Source: Pseudeuparius sepicola
Lineage: Eukaryota; Arthropoda; Insecta; Coleoptera; Anthribidae
Assembly (NCBI GenBank): GCA_963920635.1
Contig: OY987301.1
Span: 55,992,560-56,056,559, forward strand
Direction: 5' to 3'
DNA: 64,000 bases
Shown: positions 32,985 through 45,164 of the stretch, piece by piece
How positions within the stretch are numbered: position 1 is the first letter of the stretch
Layout of the letters: the number at the start of each line of letters is the position of its first letter
Translations under genes and position numbers: made by a program
Notes under the pieces: model-generated
Told to the model about the DNA's origin: nothing
Database searches by the model: none
The model's input: the letters and a program-made list of their open reading frames with translations, nothing else

Positions 32985-34595
32985 TTACATGAATTAATTC
33001 TTGGTATTGATACTTTAAAATTATTTGGATTTACTATTGATTATGTTAAGCCTTCATATTCTTTTCTTGAACAAAAACTTCAGAATATTTGTGCAGTAAA
33101 TGCCATAACTTCTTTTTCTGATTTGAACAGTCGAACAAAAATCATAAAAAAATGTCATTAATCTATTTGAGAGTATATCTCCTACGAACAAACTTGGTTT
33201 AACGAATTTAATTTCCCATCAAATTGACACGGGCAATGCCAAACCATTTCGTCAAAGGCAATATCCTTTATCTCCCGCCATGCAAGAACATCTTGAAAAA
33301 GAGATTGATCAAATGCTAAAGCTAGGCATTATCGAACCATCACAATCACCATGGTCTAGCCCTTTATGGCTCGTTACTAAAAAGTCCGAAGAGTACCGTG
33401 TATGTTTTGACAGGCGCAAGCTGAATGAAATTACGGTTAAGGATTCCTATCCGTTACCATTAATTGACGGTATTTTACGTAAGCTTAGGGATGCCAAATA
33501 CTTGACTTTAATAGACTTGCGAAAGTCTTTTTATCAGATATAATTAGAGGAAAACTCTCGACCTAAAACAGCTTTCATAATTCATGGACGTGGCGTTTTT
33601 CAATTTAAGGTTATGCCATTTGGTTTGTCAAATTCACCACAAACCATGATGAGATTAATGAATCAAATTATCGATCCAAGTCTGGAACCATTCCAAAAAA
33701 TGCTAATTTAACAGTTAATTTAGAAAAATGTGAATTTTGTCGTTCTTCTCTTACCTATCTTGGTTTTGTGGTTGATAAAGATGGCTTGCGAACGAGTCCA
33801 GAAAAAGTTGAGGCTATAGTAAATTATCCAACACCCAAAACAACTACACAAATTAAGAGATTTATCGGATTAGTCAGCTATTATCGTAGATTTGTTAAAG
33901 ATTTAAGTACAATAACATCAGCAATCACTGATTTATTACACGGTCGTAAAAAAGGTCAACCTATTCAGTGGACTGATAAAGCAGAAAGTGCTTTTCTCGA
34001 GATTAAAAAACGGCTTACTACAAGTCCAGTTTTGGCAGCCCCTAATTTTAGGAAACCTTTTATTATACAAACTGATGCCAGTGACACTGGGTTAGGCGCA
34101 GTTTTGTACCAGAGAACTGATGGAATTGAACACCCTGTAGCTTATGCGAGTCGCACATTGAACAAGTGTGAACGAAAGTACACAGTAACAGAGAAGGAAT
34201 GTTTAGGTGTGATATTTGGCATTGAACGTTTCCGTCATTATGTTGAAGGAACTAATTTTACTGTGGAAACTGATCACGCTTCGTTAATTCGGCTCAAAAA
34301 TTTATCTAATCCAGCAGGAAGACTAGCTCGATGGGCAGTCAAAATTTCACAGTTTGATTTTACTATCATTCACCGAAAGGGTTTGACTATGGTTGTGGCT
34401 GATGCTTTATCTCGATCTCATTCAGAAATAGCTGTACTAAATGTTTCAAATTGTATGCCTTGTAAATGGTATCAATCTCTTATTCAAAAAGCTCAAGAAA
34501 ATCCTGACAAGTATCCTACGTTTCAAGTTAAAGAAAATATTTTATACAAACATATCTTTTCAAAAATACCTCTTATAGGCAATTGTTCCGAATGG
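32985..34595 (+). pseudogene. G2 pol: protease end, reverse transcriptase, RNase H
   Basis: HELILGIDTLKLFGFTIDY is the protease C-terminal signature. The RT begins QIDTGNAKPFRQRQYPLSP and contains WSSPLWLVTKK, DRRKLNEITVKDSYPLP and LTLIDLRKSFYQI, the first catalytic Asp; a stop follows at 33541. The RT continues to FQFKVMPFGLSNSPQT, then loses the segment with the YLDD motif (about 33690). From 33768 the frame is open for 276 codons. It includes RNase H with TDASDTGLGAVL, TEKECLGVIFGIERF, VETDHASL and VADALSR, so all four acidic residues are present. Confidence 0.85.
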
Positions 34596-35452
34596 TAAAT
34601 TGTTGTTCCCATCGCAAATCGCAAGGAAGTTTTGGCAATGTATCACGACCATCCTACTGGCGGTCATTTTGAAGTTTCGAAGACATTATATAGAATTTCA
34701 GAATTATATTATTGACCTAAGGTACGACAAGATGTCGTTAGATATGTCAAAAAGAGCTCTATTTGTGCAGCAAGTAAAAGTTCAAATCTTCCTCGCGCTG
34801 GTTTGATTGGTTCATATAATAACATAAATTTTCCGTTTCAAATGATTTCAACAGATTTATTAGGACCTTATCCTAGGTCTAAGAATGGTAATCAGTACCT
34901 CCTCGTTATTGTTGATTGGTATATTCAAAATCAAGTCTTTTTAGTTTATGGTGTTCCCCAAATCTTTTGTTGCGATAATGGTAGTCAATTTACCAGCAAC
35001 GGTTTTAAAAACTAATGGAAAGTTATCGTGTACAGAAAATCTGGTTTAACGCTCGATATCACGCGCAAATAAACCATACTGAAAGAGTTAACCGTGTTAT
35101 TGTTACTGCAATTCGTTCCTTTATTCACGAAAATCACAAAACTTGGGATGTGGATATCTTTAGCAATATACCACTCACAGGAGATTATTATGGCAATATT
35201 TCTGACAACGAAAATAATATTCCAGTTATTTTTGAGAAAAATCAGCGTATCGATGATTTACAACAGCTAAACTCTATGATTGTGTTGCTGATAAGGTTTT
35301 ATCCATTAGTTTACCATTTAAAAGATACACTGGGAAACAGCCTTGGTAATTTTCATATTAAGGATTTAAAGCCAAATTTTGTGGAAGATTACCATTCTGA
35401 TCTAGATTCGGACGATCTGTCTGAACCGGAATCTGACATTATCGCTTTATAA
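34596..35452 (+). pseudogene. G2 integrase
   Basis: H2C2 remnants (YHDHPTGGHFEVSKTLYRIS, CAASK) are followed by MISTDLLGPYPRSKNGNQYL (first Asp) and VYGVPQIFCCDNGSQF (second Asp). About 30 residues between them are deleted. NHTERVNR supplies the Glu. The C-terminal part ends with an acidic tail (DLDSDDLSEPESD) at 35452. Frame changes near 34600, 34800 and 35015 inactivate it. Confidence 0.8.
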
Positions 35453-36040
35453 AAATATAGCTTATTAAATTTTTTGTTGGTGACGTAATGCCGAACTTTT
35501 CATCTATTCAGATTACGCCATCAAGGGCGGTGGTGGGATCTATATATTTTTTTCGCTCTAGCTTTTTGGCATACGCACTTTAGCCAATTGTCTATCGAGT
35601 GAGGTTAGTCGAACATCTAGTCTAAGAAAACAAGCTATATTTTTGAGCTCAAGCTTTGATTACACATCTCAAGCCAATTAAGATCTTGATTTTTACCTTT
35701 TATCTTAAGTATAATTTTTACTGTTTTGGTGTTTACCATATTAAATATCTAGTAATTTGCAGACATAACGTTTTTGTTTTTGGTTATCTAATACAAAGTT
35801 ATCTTATCTTTATCGTATCTTTGGGTTTTTATATTAGAAATTTGTATCTTGTTGGGTCTGTAAATTTTACTTATCAGGTTTTGTTTAAAAATATTGTAGA
35901 GGTGTTTGGTCAATAGCTTGATCTCTTGTCAGATTACCATTTGATTTCTATCTCAAATAATAATTTTTTTGGTCAATAATAAATTACCTTTGATTTTTTT
36001 AGTGTCAGTAAATTTTTCGATTTTTGAACTTAAAGTTAAA
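35453..36040. other. Region after G2 integrase, 3' LTR not confirmed
   Basis: A purine-rich AAGGGCGGTGGTGGGA at 35523-35538 could be the polypurine tract. I could not match the following sequence to the 5' LTR end, so the 3' LTR may be truncated or diverged. The frame at 35656-35916 is hydrophobic and T-rich, with no recognised motif. Confidence 0.35.
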
Positions 36041-36042
36041 TA

Positions 36043-36874
36043 TTAGTCAATTATAGCTTGTGATTTTTTTTCTCCTGAGGCTTTTGCGAAATTTAGTAGT
36101 GAGGTACATTTTTTCTTACATACTTCTCCGCATCCAGATTTAACAGTATCAGATTTTATAAATTTACTCTGTCGTAGCTTATTCCTTTCTTCAACTGTAT
36201 ATTTAAATTTTCGACGTTTCCGATCTCCTTTTGTTTTAATTATGTTAGTGGCAACTTCATTTTCATCCAACTCATAAAAATTTTCAATTGCAACTTCACA
36301 ATGTTTGTTTTCTGAAGATATGTTTTCTGAGTTACTTTCGTCGTTTTTTCTTTATTATATTATTATTACCTTCAGGGAAAATTCTCTCTTCGATTTCCAT
36401 CTCCATATTATCTGCTTCCAGCAAATTGGTATCCAAGTCCATAACAGCTACTAAATCTTCTGAGTTCATGTGCAACTCGCCTTTGAAGCCTTGCTCTATT
36501 ATTATGTTGCTGATATTTTCACTAACTAGGCTGTTTTCAATTTCTGGGAAATTGTTCAGGTTGGTCACGTAAAGTGATGATATATTATTATTAATTTCAA
36601 ACTCGCATATTATGTTGGATTTTACGTTTTCATTTCGGTTTTTTGAAAAAATATGTGTGCTATTGTTGGCTAGTTCCTCTTGTGATGTATTATTGTTCCC
36701 AATTTCTATATCCTGATCGCCAACAATAATTTTCGCAGTGTCTATGATATTCTGCCAATCAGTACTAAAAGGTGACGTTGGATTTTCTGGATCGTTATTA
36801 TTTTTATTACAACATAAGGTAGAGTCCTTAGTCGCAATTATCATTTCAATCATTTTCTTTGATCTGCTGCTCAT
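36043..36874 (-). pseudogene. Acidic Asn-rich protein with Cys-rich C-terminal motif
   Basis: Translation starts at MSSRSKKMIEMI just after a good 3' splice signal (TTTTCTTTCAG, near 36878). It runs through an acidic, Asn-rich region and changes frame once in an A-run near 36335. It ends RKRRKFKYTVEERNKLRQ, then CGEVCKKKCTSLLNF and a stop at 36043. The basic patch followed by C-x3-C-x3-C resembles the N-terminus of DUF7869-type transposase proteins such as the one at 47646-49438 (CRCKFQCK). No DDE-like part follows. It is likely a 3'-truncated relative; a host-gene relic is possible. Confidence 0.4.
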
Positions 36875-36913
36875 CCTGAAAGAAAATATCAGGTTTGTAA
36901 AAAAAGGACGCAT

Positions 36914-37701
36914 CTAGGGAAACCTTTATGGGTTGCTGGATTTAAAAATATGAATATTTGTGTTTATGAATAAAATAAAAAATGATGCTTATAAAATGTT
37001 TAGGCATTCAATTTCGGAAGTAAGGACACTGCTAAAAACTGATACACCGTATATTAGATGTATATTATTATTATAATTATATGTATTAGTATTTTGAAAT
37101 AGAAATACCTGAAAATTATTTTACTAGGGGTTTTACAACCTCAGCTTGAAATAAAATCACAAATTTTATATTTTTAGGTGTATAAGATAACTAAATGCAA
37201 GCTAACTGAATTGCTACAATAAAAAATCACATTTACAAAAATTTATCCTAATAATATTGTGATGGGAGACAATCAAGGTGGATTTAATTAGACTTCACTC
37301 CATAAGAATAATAATAAGATTAGCAACAAGAATAACTTTTAGTAATAAAAAAGTTACTGTTTATGCTGACTGGAATAGTTTTAAGTAACAGTAATAAGAA
37401 TAAGAATAACCAATGGAAAAGTTGTTCAACGTATAACCTCACTTTTCAAAATCTGACACAAAGGTTAAGTGGTTTTTTTTTATGATTACCACCAATGACG
37501 ACAGTCCAACAGCAAGTACTTAGGTATTTACAATGAAGGATGTAGTTTTCAAAACTTCGTTTTCCGCCACTTTCTGTAAAAATTAACCAACTTTCAAATT
37601 ACTCCATATTCCTTAATGCTATTTTTATTGCTATGGCATTAGCATAAACGCGCATATTCAAATACAGACAAGATTTTAACCTTTATTCTTATTGCTATTC
37701 T
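36914..37701. other. No gene recognised
   Basis: AT-rich intergenic sequence with AATAAGAATAA-type runs near 37310-37410. No coding motif or repeat structure was found. Confidence 0.4.
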
Positions 37702-38489
37702 TCAGAAACCGCTTTTTTGACCTTTCTACCATTTTGAAAATGCAAATCCAGGGCCGGCTACGATTTTTTTATACCCTCGATTTTTACAAAAATCAGTTTG
37801 CGATTTTTTACTTAAAATCTGACACCACAGCGGTAAACAGGACACCCAAAAATCCCAAGATACCAAATTTGAACAAAAAATATTCAAAGGGTTCATTCTG
37901 CAGTGTGTCAAATTTGAGCAAAATGGGAATTTTAAAGGCACCTGGCGAGTCAAGTGACTGTGCCATGGAATCCCCTCAAAACATTTGAATGGTCAAGTGG
38001 ACCGTTCAACTTAAAGTGTTGGTGTGCAACGATCCGATACAAAAATGTACAGGTTATTTTCTCTCAGCCATCTCAAAATGCTGAATTTTATGAAAGTTTA
38101 TAATGGTCAAGAGTGCTCTGGAATTATTGAAAAATATTAATAAATACAAAAGTGAGACTTTTTTTTATAAAGTGACAACCAACAAATAAAAAACAATTTA
38201 AATTATTGGACCTTTGTCAACAACGGCACTTGTTCTTGTTCAAAAAATTGCCACCTGCAGTTTTATCTTGTTGAGATTATGATTGTAAATCTGGAGTTGG
38301 TCTCTCAAGAGTTTTTATTTCAACTTTTTCTGCCGAAGAAAGGCTTAAAAAGTTACGTTTCAAAATGTCCTGTAAATAAAAAAAATGCTAAATTGTTTTC
38401 GTGAAAATCGGTGGTATAAAAAATCGTAGCAGGCCCTGGATTTGCATTTTGAAAATGGTAGGATGGTCAAAGGAGCGGTTTCTGAAGGC
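37702..38489. mobile_element. Fold-back element of the CCAGGGCCGGCTA family
   Basis: TTCAGAAACCGCTTTTTTGAC at the left is mirrored at about 38466-38489. Further in, CCAGGGCCGGCTACGATTTT is mirrored near 38410-38445. The arms pair over about 100 bp and then diverge. The left arm resembles the arm of the transposon at 20568-22167, so both belong to one broad family. Terminal CAGGGTG ends and TA flanks were not found. Confidence 0.65.
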
Positions 38490-40470
38490 CTCTCAAACAA
38501 ATAAAAGTTCAGGCGATTCTCTCCACAAATAAAGATTTTAAAATAAAAGTAGAATATATTAAAATTGTATTAAACAAATAATAATTTAAGCGTATTATTA
38601 AATACTATTTACCTGAAGTATGTCGCATTCATTATCCTTCGTGACAGTGTGTTTCTGTAGTTGAAAATATTTTAGTTCAAGTGGCCGGTCCGATAATCTA
38701 AGTACCTATGCAAATTTTCAGATTTTTATTCCTCCAGATACTTTTAATGCACCGTCTTCGCGTCGCACCGTGTATAATATAGGTAGTGGTCGGTATGCAA
38801 GTGAATTAAAAATTCGGCAGCCCAACTGTAAAACAACAACATACAAAATACATTAAAAAAATTACAAAAAAATATATCGCAACCATTGATTATGAACAAC
38901 TAAAAACTCTTTGACTAAATACAGAAAAATTACACAATTTCTATTAAAGGAAAAGGTATCAAACGGTCTGTGACTCTATCAATGCATTCAAAAAAATCAT
39001 CACGTTGATCTTGGCAATGACGATATATATCTGGAGATTCAAGGTTATTAAACCGGGATCAAAGTGATTATTTTTTGAATGCGCAGATAAATCCAAAGAA
39101 CACACAATTTGCACTATAAAATTGATATATTTTTATTGTCTGCAGGTCAGAAATCGGATATGGTCATATATCATATTTCCGTCCTGACCTAAATATTCTT
39201 TAAGAAATCCTTTTTCTTAAATAACTGCTTGACCATACGCCTACAAAAATTGTGAAATTTCTGAACAGCCCTAATTTTTAGAATAGTCGTCTTGTTTTAC
39301 ACATTTTTATAACAATGTCCACTTGGATGCCCCGCGACTTGTACAAATTATTCTCGTAGATTCAGTTTACAAAAGGCCGGATTTGTTCTCGGAAGCACTC
39401 AACACGTGTTTAGTTTGCATTCATTTGAATTTGAATGCAAGCGAAACTTGTCCACCAGTGCAATACTTCCACCGAATTCCCAATTCCTGTCTAGCATAAT
39501 GTTTATTCTATAGAGGAAAGTTGCTTATTTGCTAATAACGGCGGGATTTATGGATTGCATAAACCAAACTAGGCTGGCTACAGTGGCTACCTTCCAATTT
39601 TTATTTCCTGTTACAGTAAAAAGACGAAGAAAAGTACCAATCTCCGCATTTCTACGATAAGAGCCAGATCGAACAGCCACTAAAGTCTCTCGAAGTTGAA
39701 TTTACAGCGGCCCCAAAATGATCACGGATTAGAAGGTGCACATAAACTTGCCGACTTTAAAGTTCGTGTTCTATTTTACTTGCTGGCTTAAGGAAACGGC
39801 TTCACCGCAAGCTGTTCGAACAAAAATTCCGCAAACTAACTCTTGGGGAAAACAAAAAGAAACATTATAGAGGGGCAAACAATAAAAATAAAATCCATCT
39901 CTCCAAGAGAATATTTTAGTGATCCCTGGTATAGGTCATCGAATTGATAATAATTATTAGTATGGAAGGAGACTAGGGACAGAAACTGGCAGCCGAATTT
40001 GATTAGGTGAAACGACAAATAAGTCGGCACAAATACATAATCCAGTCGGCAGAGATGTCGAAAGTGCATTTTTGTCTTTACAATATTGCATGTGAATGTG
40101 TACTAAATCCGTGCGCCGCTAAATCCAATCAATTATACAGCATAAAACCCAAAATCGCGGTGTCTTCTACAATCTGATAGTTACCACGTTGGAAATGGTA
40201 TAACGACAACTTCGGCCTGGCTATCGAAATTGGTTATATGACTCGTTATGATACTTGAAATAAAACACACATCTGAAAACAATTACAAGGGTTGTTTATT
40301 ATTTAGAGAGGTGAGAATGGTTTACAAAAGAAATGAGTGACTGAAATTTGTTAACAATATAAAAATGGGAAATTAAAAAGAACAAACTTAGGTTATACCA
40401 AAAGCTGTTAAATTAAGTGATTATAAAATTAGAGTTGAAATCAATTTGTTACAAGAGACGTGATCTTACT
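38490..40470. other. No gene recognised; one imperfect hairpin
   Basis: GGTCAGAAATCGGATATG and its imperfect mirror at about 39146-39190 form a short hairpin. Otherwise no family, tandem repeat or open frame of interest was seen. Confidence 0.4.
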
Positions 40471-40479
40471 TTTGGAACA

Positions 40480-40760
40480 CTTCAACAGGGAAACACCTTA
40501 CATGTATATTCGAAGCATTTCCACGCATTTCCACCCATTTTTCGAGTTCCACCAGGGAACTGCAACAGGTGAACCACAGAGAGGTCCCCTGGGAGCACAG
40601 TCTGGGTGAGTAGCTGCTTTTTTTTATTAATAACGTCATTTTGACGACTTCTCGAGCTACTCTCACCTAGGCAAGTTACCCCTTTTCTCTGTGGGCTACA
40701 CGCTGCAGGCTGTGGCCATAATTTGGTTGTCATTTTGTTTTCTTGAAATCGGCATTAAAA
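40480..40760 (+). repeat. Diverged fragment related to the G2 LTR
   Basis: GTGAGTAGCTGCT, then CCCCTTTTCTCTGTGGGCT, then GGCTGTGGCCATAATTTGG occur in the same order and spacing as related strings at about 30570-30705 in the G2 LTR region. Identity by eye is partial. It is probably an old LTR piece. Confidence 0.35.
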
Positions 40761-40788
40761 TGCCCCAAAATCGTCATTAAAAGCACAG

Positions 40789-40825
40789 AAATCGTACAAT
40801 AATGTAGCCCATTATTGTACGATTT
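40789..40825. repeat. Perfect 16-bp hairpin
   Basis: AAATCGTACAATAATG (40789-40804) and its exact reverse complement (40810-40825) are separated by TAGCC. It lies 30-60 bp beyond the LTR-like fragment. No run of T characteristic of a polymerase III terminator follows directly. Confidence 0.7.
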
Positions 40826-41104
40826 TTTCAATAAGTAGGCCTTGGCGAGATGTAAACATCAAACGTCAGACGCGGAGAAATCGCCCGTCAAAAGTGACCA
40901 AATATTCAAAACCCGGCCGATAAAGGCTCATTTAACTTTTCGTACACATTGCGAAATTGTTTCCTATAGAAGCGCAATCCTTCAGTATACATATTTTAGT
41001 AAATTTGAAAATCAATATATTTGTTGTGTAGGCTGCACAAGAAGCAGCAGTTTGGTTTTTCTGTCAGAAGGTGCCGTACATCATTATACTTGTCCTAGGT
41101 AGAG

Positions 41105-41159
41105 CGATCGGTAAAGTCAAGCAACGCCGCGCGTAGTCGGTTCGTGGACGGGTGATCCC
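41105..41159 (+). repeat. 5S rRNA-derived fragment
   Basis: GATCGGTAAAGTCAAGCAAC, GCCGCGCGTAGTCGG and GGACGGGTGATCCC follow the internal control region of 5S rRNA (GATCACCGAAGTTAAGCAAC ... GATGGGTGACC) in order and spacing. The 5' and 3' thirds of 5S are missing and a TTATTATTATTTT run follows. It is a 5S-derived interspersed repeat or pseudogene piece, not a functional 5S gene. Confidence 0.6.
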
Positions 41160-41756
41160 TTATTATTATTTTCTTGCCTAATAAAACATTTTTTTTCCGA
41201 TTTCAAGAAAAATATAATATGTACCTCGGCACTGAAGTTCTTTTTATGACTCATGTGGTTTATTTGCCTCGGCCAGAGGCCTCAGCAACTAAATATTTCT
41301 TGGCATACATCATGGTATTTGCAGTGAAAAGTGCTTTCAAAATCTGCAAAAAAAATCCAGGTCCGCATTTAAAAAAATGAAGTTGAAGATGGTTTCTCAA
41401 AAACGAAACGTTGTAGAACAAATCTAAAAACTCCATCTTAAGGCCCGTTAAAAAGTGCCATAAGAAAGTGCTTTTCTTTTTTCTCTATCTGTGATAGCAA
41501 CTTCAGAAAAAAATAAAATCGAAAACGAAAAATTTTACTTTTTTCAAAATAACTCAAAAACGAAAAAATTTATTAGAAATCTGTTTGTGCCGTTTTATTG
41601 ACCTCGAAATTGCGCAACTTTTTCCCTATTTAACCGTTGCCCTATCTCTCACCGTTTGCAATATCCCCATGCTGTTCATTCTTATCCGGGACACAGTGTA
41701 TAGTTGAGAACTTACTAAAATTTTGAAAATATATAATATATAATTTTGAAAATAAA

Positions 41757-41970
41757 CAGGATGTTCAAATCTCCATTTTTGGAGAACTTTTTTTTGTTTG
41801 TTTCAAAAATCGCTTCCTTTGGCCTACCTACCTACAATTTTCAATAAAAAAATCCAAGGCCGGCTAAGATTTTTTATACCCCCGATTTTCACGAAACCAT
41901 TTAGCAATTACAGCGTCAATCGGGATTCCCAAAAATCCTCATATACCAACTTAGAACAACATGCCACTAT
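41757..41970 (+). repeat. Single arm of a CCAGGGCCGGCTA family element
   Basis: CAGGATGTTCAAATCTCC begins a stretch containing CCAAGGCCGGCTAAGATTTT and CCCCGATTTTCACGAAACC. This is the same order as the arms at 20568-20700 and 37735-37800. The mirror arm is missing. Confidence 0.55.
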
Positions 41971-42069
41971 TGACTGCCTGAATTTTGTCCCTTGTGCGAC
42001 TTTCTTACTACTTCTATTATATATTATACTTATATTATATATTGTACTACTTATATTATATTATTAATT

Positions 42070-44389
42070 CGATGGTATACGAGGAGATAGGTAGGTGTGG
42101 TAAAAATGAAGTCAATGAACAGCATAAAAACCTTTTAATTTTATACGGGTGATTTTTGATGATAAATCTGGTATTTTTACCAGTAGCAGAGCATGGTAAA
42201 TGATATGAAATAGATCGCGCCCCGTATATTACTGTGTTCCAAGTAAGTTCATTTATATTTTACCAGGCTAACTATAGAGAACAGGCGCCTCGGAAATAAA
42301 ATACGAGACAAAACACTTTTGTAACCATATTAAAGCACACCTGGTATTAATGATAAAAATATATGAAGGAGACAGAGAAGATAGAATTGTAGTAAAAACA
42401 AGAAGTGACTGCATGCTCGCCTAATATATCACCAATACTTGCATGGGTTACAGTATTCGACGGCTGGCCACTTGTGCAGGGAAATGCGGTGGATGGGCGT
42501 GCCATAATTTCGCAGATCTTAGGATATATTTGCGTAAATAGTTATAATCGATATGGCTTTTTAGAGACATTTTGACAATATTATATGGTACATTAACCTT
42601 CACGTTACGTTTCACGAAATATTGTGTTGCTTGTAGAATATGTATATTTTTAAAAATTGAGTGACGCTTATGTCCTATATACCTATATATTCTTTTTGTG
42701 ACGCCAATTAGAGTTTTTTCATGCTGTTTCAAAGTGACTTTAGAAATACTATATTCATATTTTTCATGGATACTCTAGTTTAGCTCATGTGTGAAAGTGT
42801 ATATGAAAGCAATATTGGACATAAAAAACAGATTTCTTAAAGTGGCGAAGTAGCTAGACAGCTTCATTTTTTGCAAGATCTGTCCCTTGTAGGTATCTAT
42901 TTTATTTGTGTTATTTCCTTACTTTTTTAGAAACCCACACCAACATTGTTGCATTGATTTTTGCTTGTATTTGAAAAACCTTTAACTGCATAATGTGCCA
43001 TGTTGAGAATTATGTGTTTTTTTAGCTAAAAACGGAAATAGATGTACCTTTATCACCAGACACACAGAACTGAAATGTCAAACGTTTTTTTAAAGATTTT
43101 TAAAACAGGACAATTTTTATGTTGTTGTCTACATTATTGTATTGTAAGATAGGCATACATCAGCAATTATCAAAATCTGGCATATTGCCAACATACGGAA
43201 AGTTTGTACATAGCATTTGAGGCATCCATGCCAGAATCGTTGCGGAGTAGGCTGCCCCGTGGTCGATGGTGAGAAACGAAATGGAACTCACCGTATTGTG
43301 TTTTAAATTAGATTCCAAACAAAACGCTCTTTTAATTACGCAGTATATCACCTGCAGGGACTCATATGTCTTTCACCTTCACTTTTAATGTGCGGGTGTT
43401 ATTCATATTTGACGCAGTCGACAGAACACAGAAAGAATGGAAGATATAAATATTAAAGCTTTAAGGGAAAGATTTATAAATATGAGTCGCTGTTGTCAAG
43501 TTGGTAGCAACTACTGCACAATGAAAGTCTGGAAACAGAGAGTTTATAAGTCACATGTATGTAAAAAAATAATTAAATATATATATTCTTTAGATTTAAT
43601 TTATTTTCACAAACATTTGTCTTCAAATGGGGACATGTTGTTTTCAGCAGAATTTGCATCCAAAATATTTGGCTCCCAAAGGTTCCGAAGTTCATTTTTA
43701 AAAATATCACATTATGGTTCCCATGTTTCCTATAATATTCTCTGTAGTTGGCAGACGTCCCTCTCTGAAACTATGTGCTCCAGTCTATCATATATAGAAA
43801 CTATGAACTAAAGACAGTGTCATTGCCTTCAGTTCATAATCAGGTAGAGTATTGCCTTTTGTCGATTGCGTACAAAAATACCCTATTTTATTGTAAATGA
43901 TGTTGCCTCGATACCACCCCCGATACACAATAATTAGTTGACAATTCGCCAACGCGCCAGTTTAATTCAACTCAATTTCCACAGCTCTGCGGCTATAGAC
44001 ATAGGTGTGAACCGGAGAGCGAGATCAGACAAAATTAATGAAAGCCACGAGATAAATAAAGATATTTTAAACGGGATTCGTTATTCAAGCCGAGGCGCGC
44101 CGATATTCGAATGGGATAATAGCCTTCCAAGATTAATCGATAGCCCGGCAAAACTTGAAACTGAAGGCTACGCAGAAAGGCAATTTACCTGGCGTTCGAA
44201 CTGGGAACGGTCCGCTAATTTTCAGCAGCTGATGAAAGTATTAGTCTTTGATGGGTTTTATGGAACACGAGGAATGTGAGACACTCGAAATAGCAGTAGG
44301 TTTGTTTTTACTGTTTATACCTACTTAGAACTGTGGCATGCGGGTGGTCAATAATTACTAGTGTACTGGCAGATCCTAGTTCCCTACAT
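42070..44389. other. Unassigned region with three unrecognised ORFs
   Basis: Three frames of 95-124 codons have fairly normal composition but no family I recognise: 42448-42732 (minus, TKRIYRYIGHKRHSIFKNIH), 43437-43811 (plus, MEDINIKALRERFINMS) and 43938-44279 (plus, SSRGAPIFEWDNSLPRL). They could be diverged transposon proteins or exon relics. AT microsatellite-like sequence occupies 42010-42065. Confidence 0.25.
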
Positions 44390-44421
44390 CACAGACCTAT
44401 ATAGCTTTATATAGGTCTGTG
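44390..44421. repeat. Perfect 14-bp hairpin
   Basis: CACAGACCTATATA (44390-44403), loop GCTT, and the exact reverse complement (44408-44421). It is short and AT-rich in the stem base. It lies 60 bp before the next MITE. Confidence 0.65.
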
Positions 44422-44483
44422 CCTATATGTATATAACCGAACTACGCCTCCTTAATCTGAACAATAGTATCAGTAGAGGCTAT

Positions 44484-44694
44484 AGTCCACCTTACGAGAG
44501 AATACGAGCCTCAAGAATGCGAGTAAAAAATTTCTAATGTTGCCAAACTTAGAAATATAATTCTCCGTAGGAAATATAATAAACCAAAGCCATTACGCTA
44601 GTGCACCAGAATTGTACAGGTTTTTTGCGATCCGGCAACGCCTAGCAAGCCCAGTAAAGATTCTTGAGGCTCGTATTCTCTCGTAAGGTGGACT
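44484..44694. mobile_element. 211-bp MITE with perfect 35-bp terminal inverted repeats
   Basis: The left arm 44484-44518 starts AGTCCACCTTACGAGAGAAT and its exact mirror ends at 44694. Not one of the 35 bases differs. The 141-bp interior has no coding capacity. No target duplication is evident next to the ends (CTAT left, CTCT right), so the superfamily is open. Perfect arms point to a recent insertion or recent replication. Confidence 0.75.
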
Positions 44695-45164
44695 CTCTCA
44701 TTTCAAGGGGTGTCAGTTCTACGCGGCGCGAAAACGGGCGTGAAAGCTCTATTAATAAAGTTGAGGAATTCATAAATAAATTAAAACAAACACAAAAAAT
44801 ATAAAAAAATGTGTTCGGCAATTCTTTGCTTTGCCCAGAGTGGCGTTATTCCTAGTTTTCTCTTAGTGAGGAAATAAGAATTCCAGGAAATTAATCCTTT
44901 GTTTTATGACAATGGTGCTGCAAAATTTTAGCGATCATTTAAGAGGAAAAAGGAAATTTGAATGAAAATGAAATCACTTTTTGAATTAGTCTTGTACTGA
45001 ACCTTTGAGCGTAAGCTACTTTGATATGTTTTCTAACATCAAAACCTACACTTTGCTATAAAAAAATCTCAGAGTAAAAAGTTCGCTCATTTTTTCCTTA
45101 TTTTTCCGGCCGCGGCAAAACGGCCGAGGCAAATCATCCGCGGCAAAACGTCCTAGACCGAAAA
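44695..45164. other. No gene; CGGCAAAACG-type short repeats
   Basis: Near 45108-45150, CCGCGGCAAAACG occurs twice with a GCCGAGGCAAATC variant between them. Such GCGGCAAAACGTCC strings resemble the ends of small DNA elements. The rest is AT-rich. Confidence 0.3.

Noticed and set aside
35656..35916. Possible envelope gene of G2
   Set aside because: Only 86 codons, hydrophobic throughout because of T-richness, with no cleavage site, glycosylation pattern or fusion peptide.
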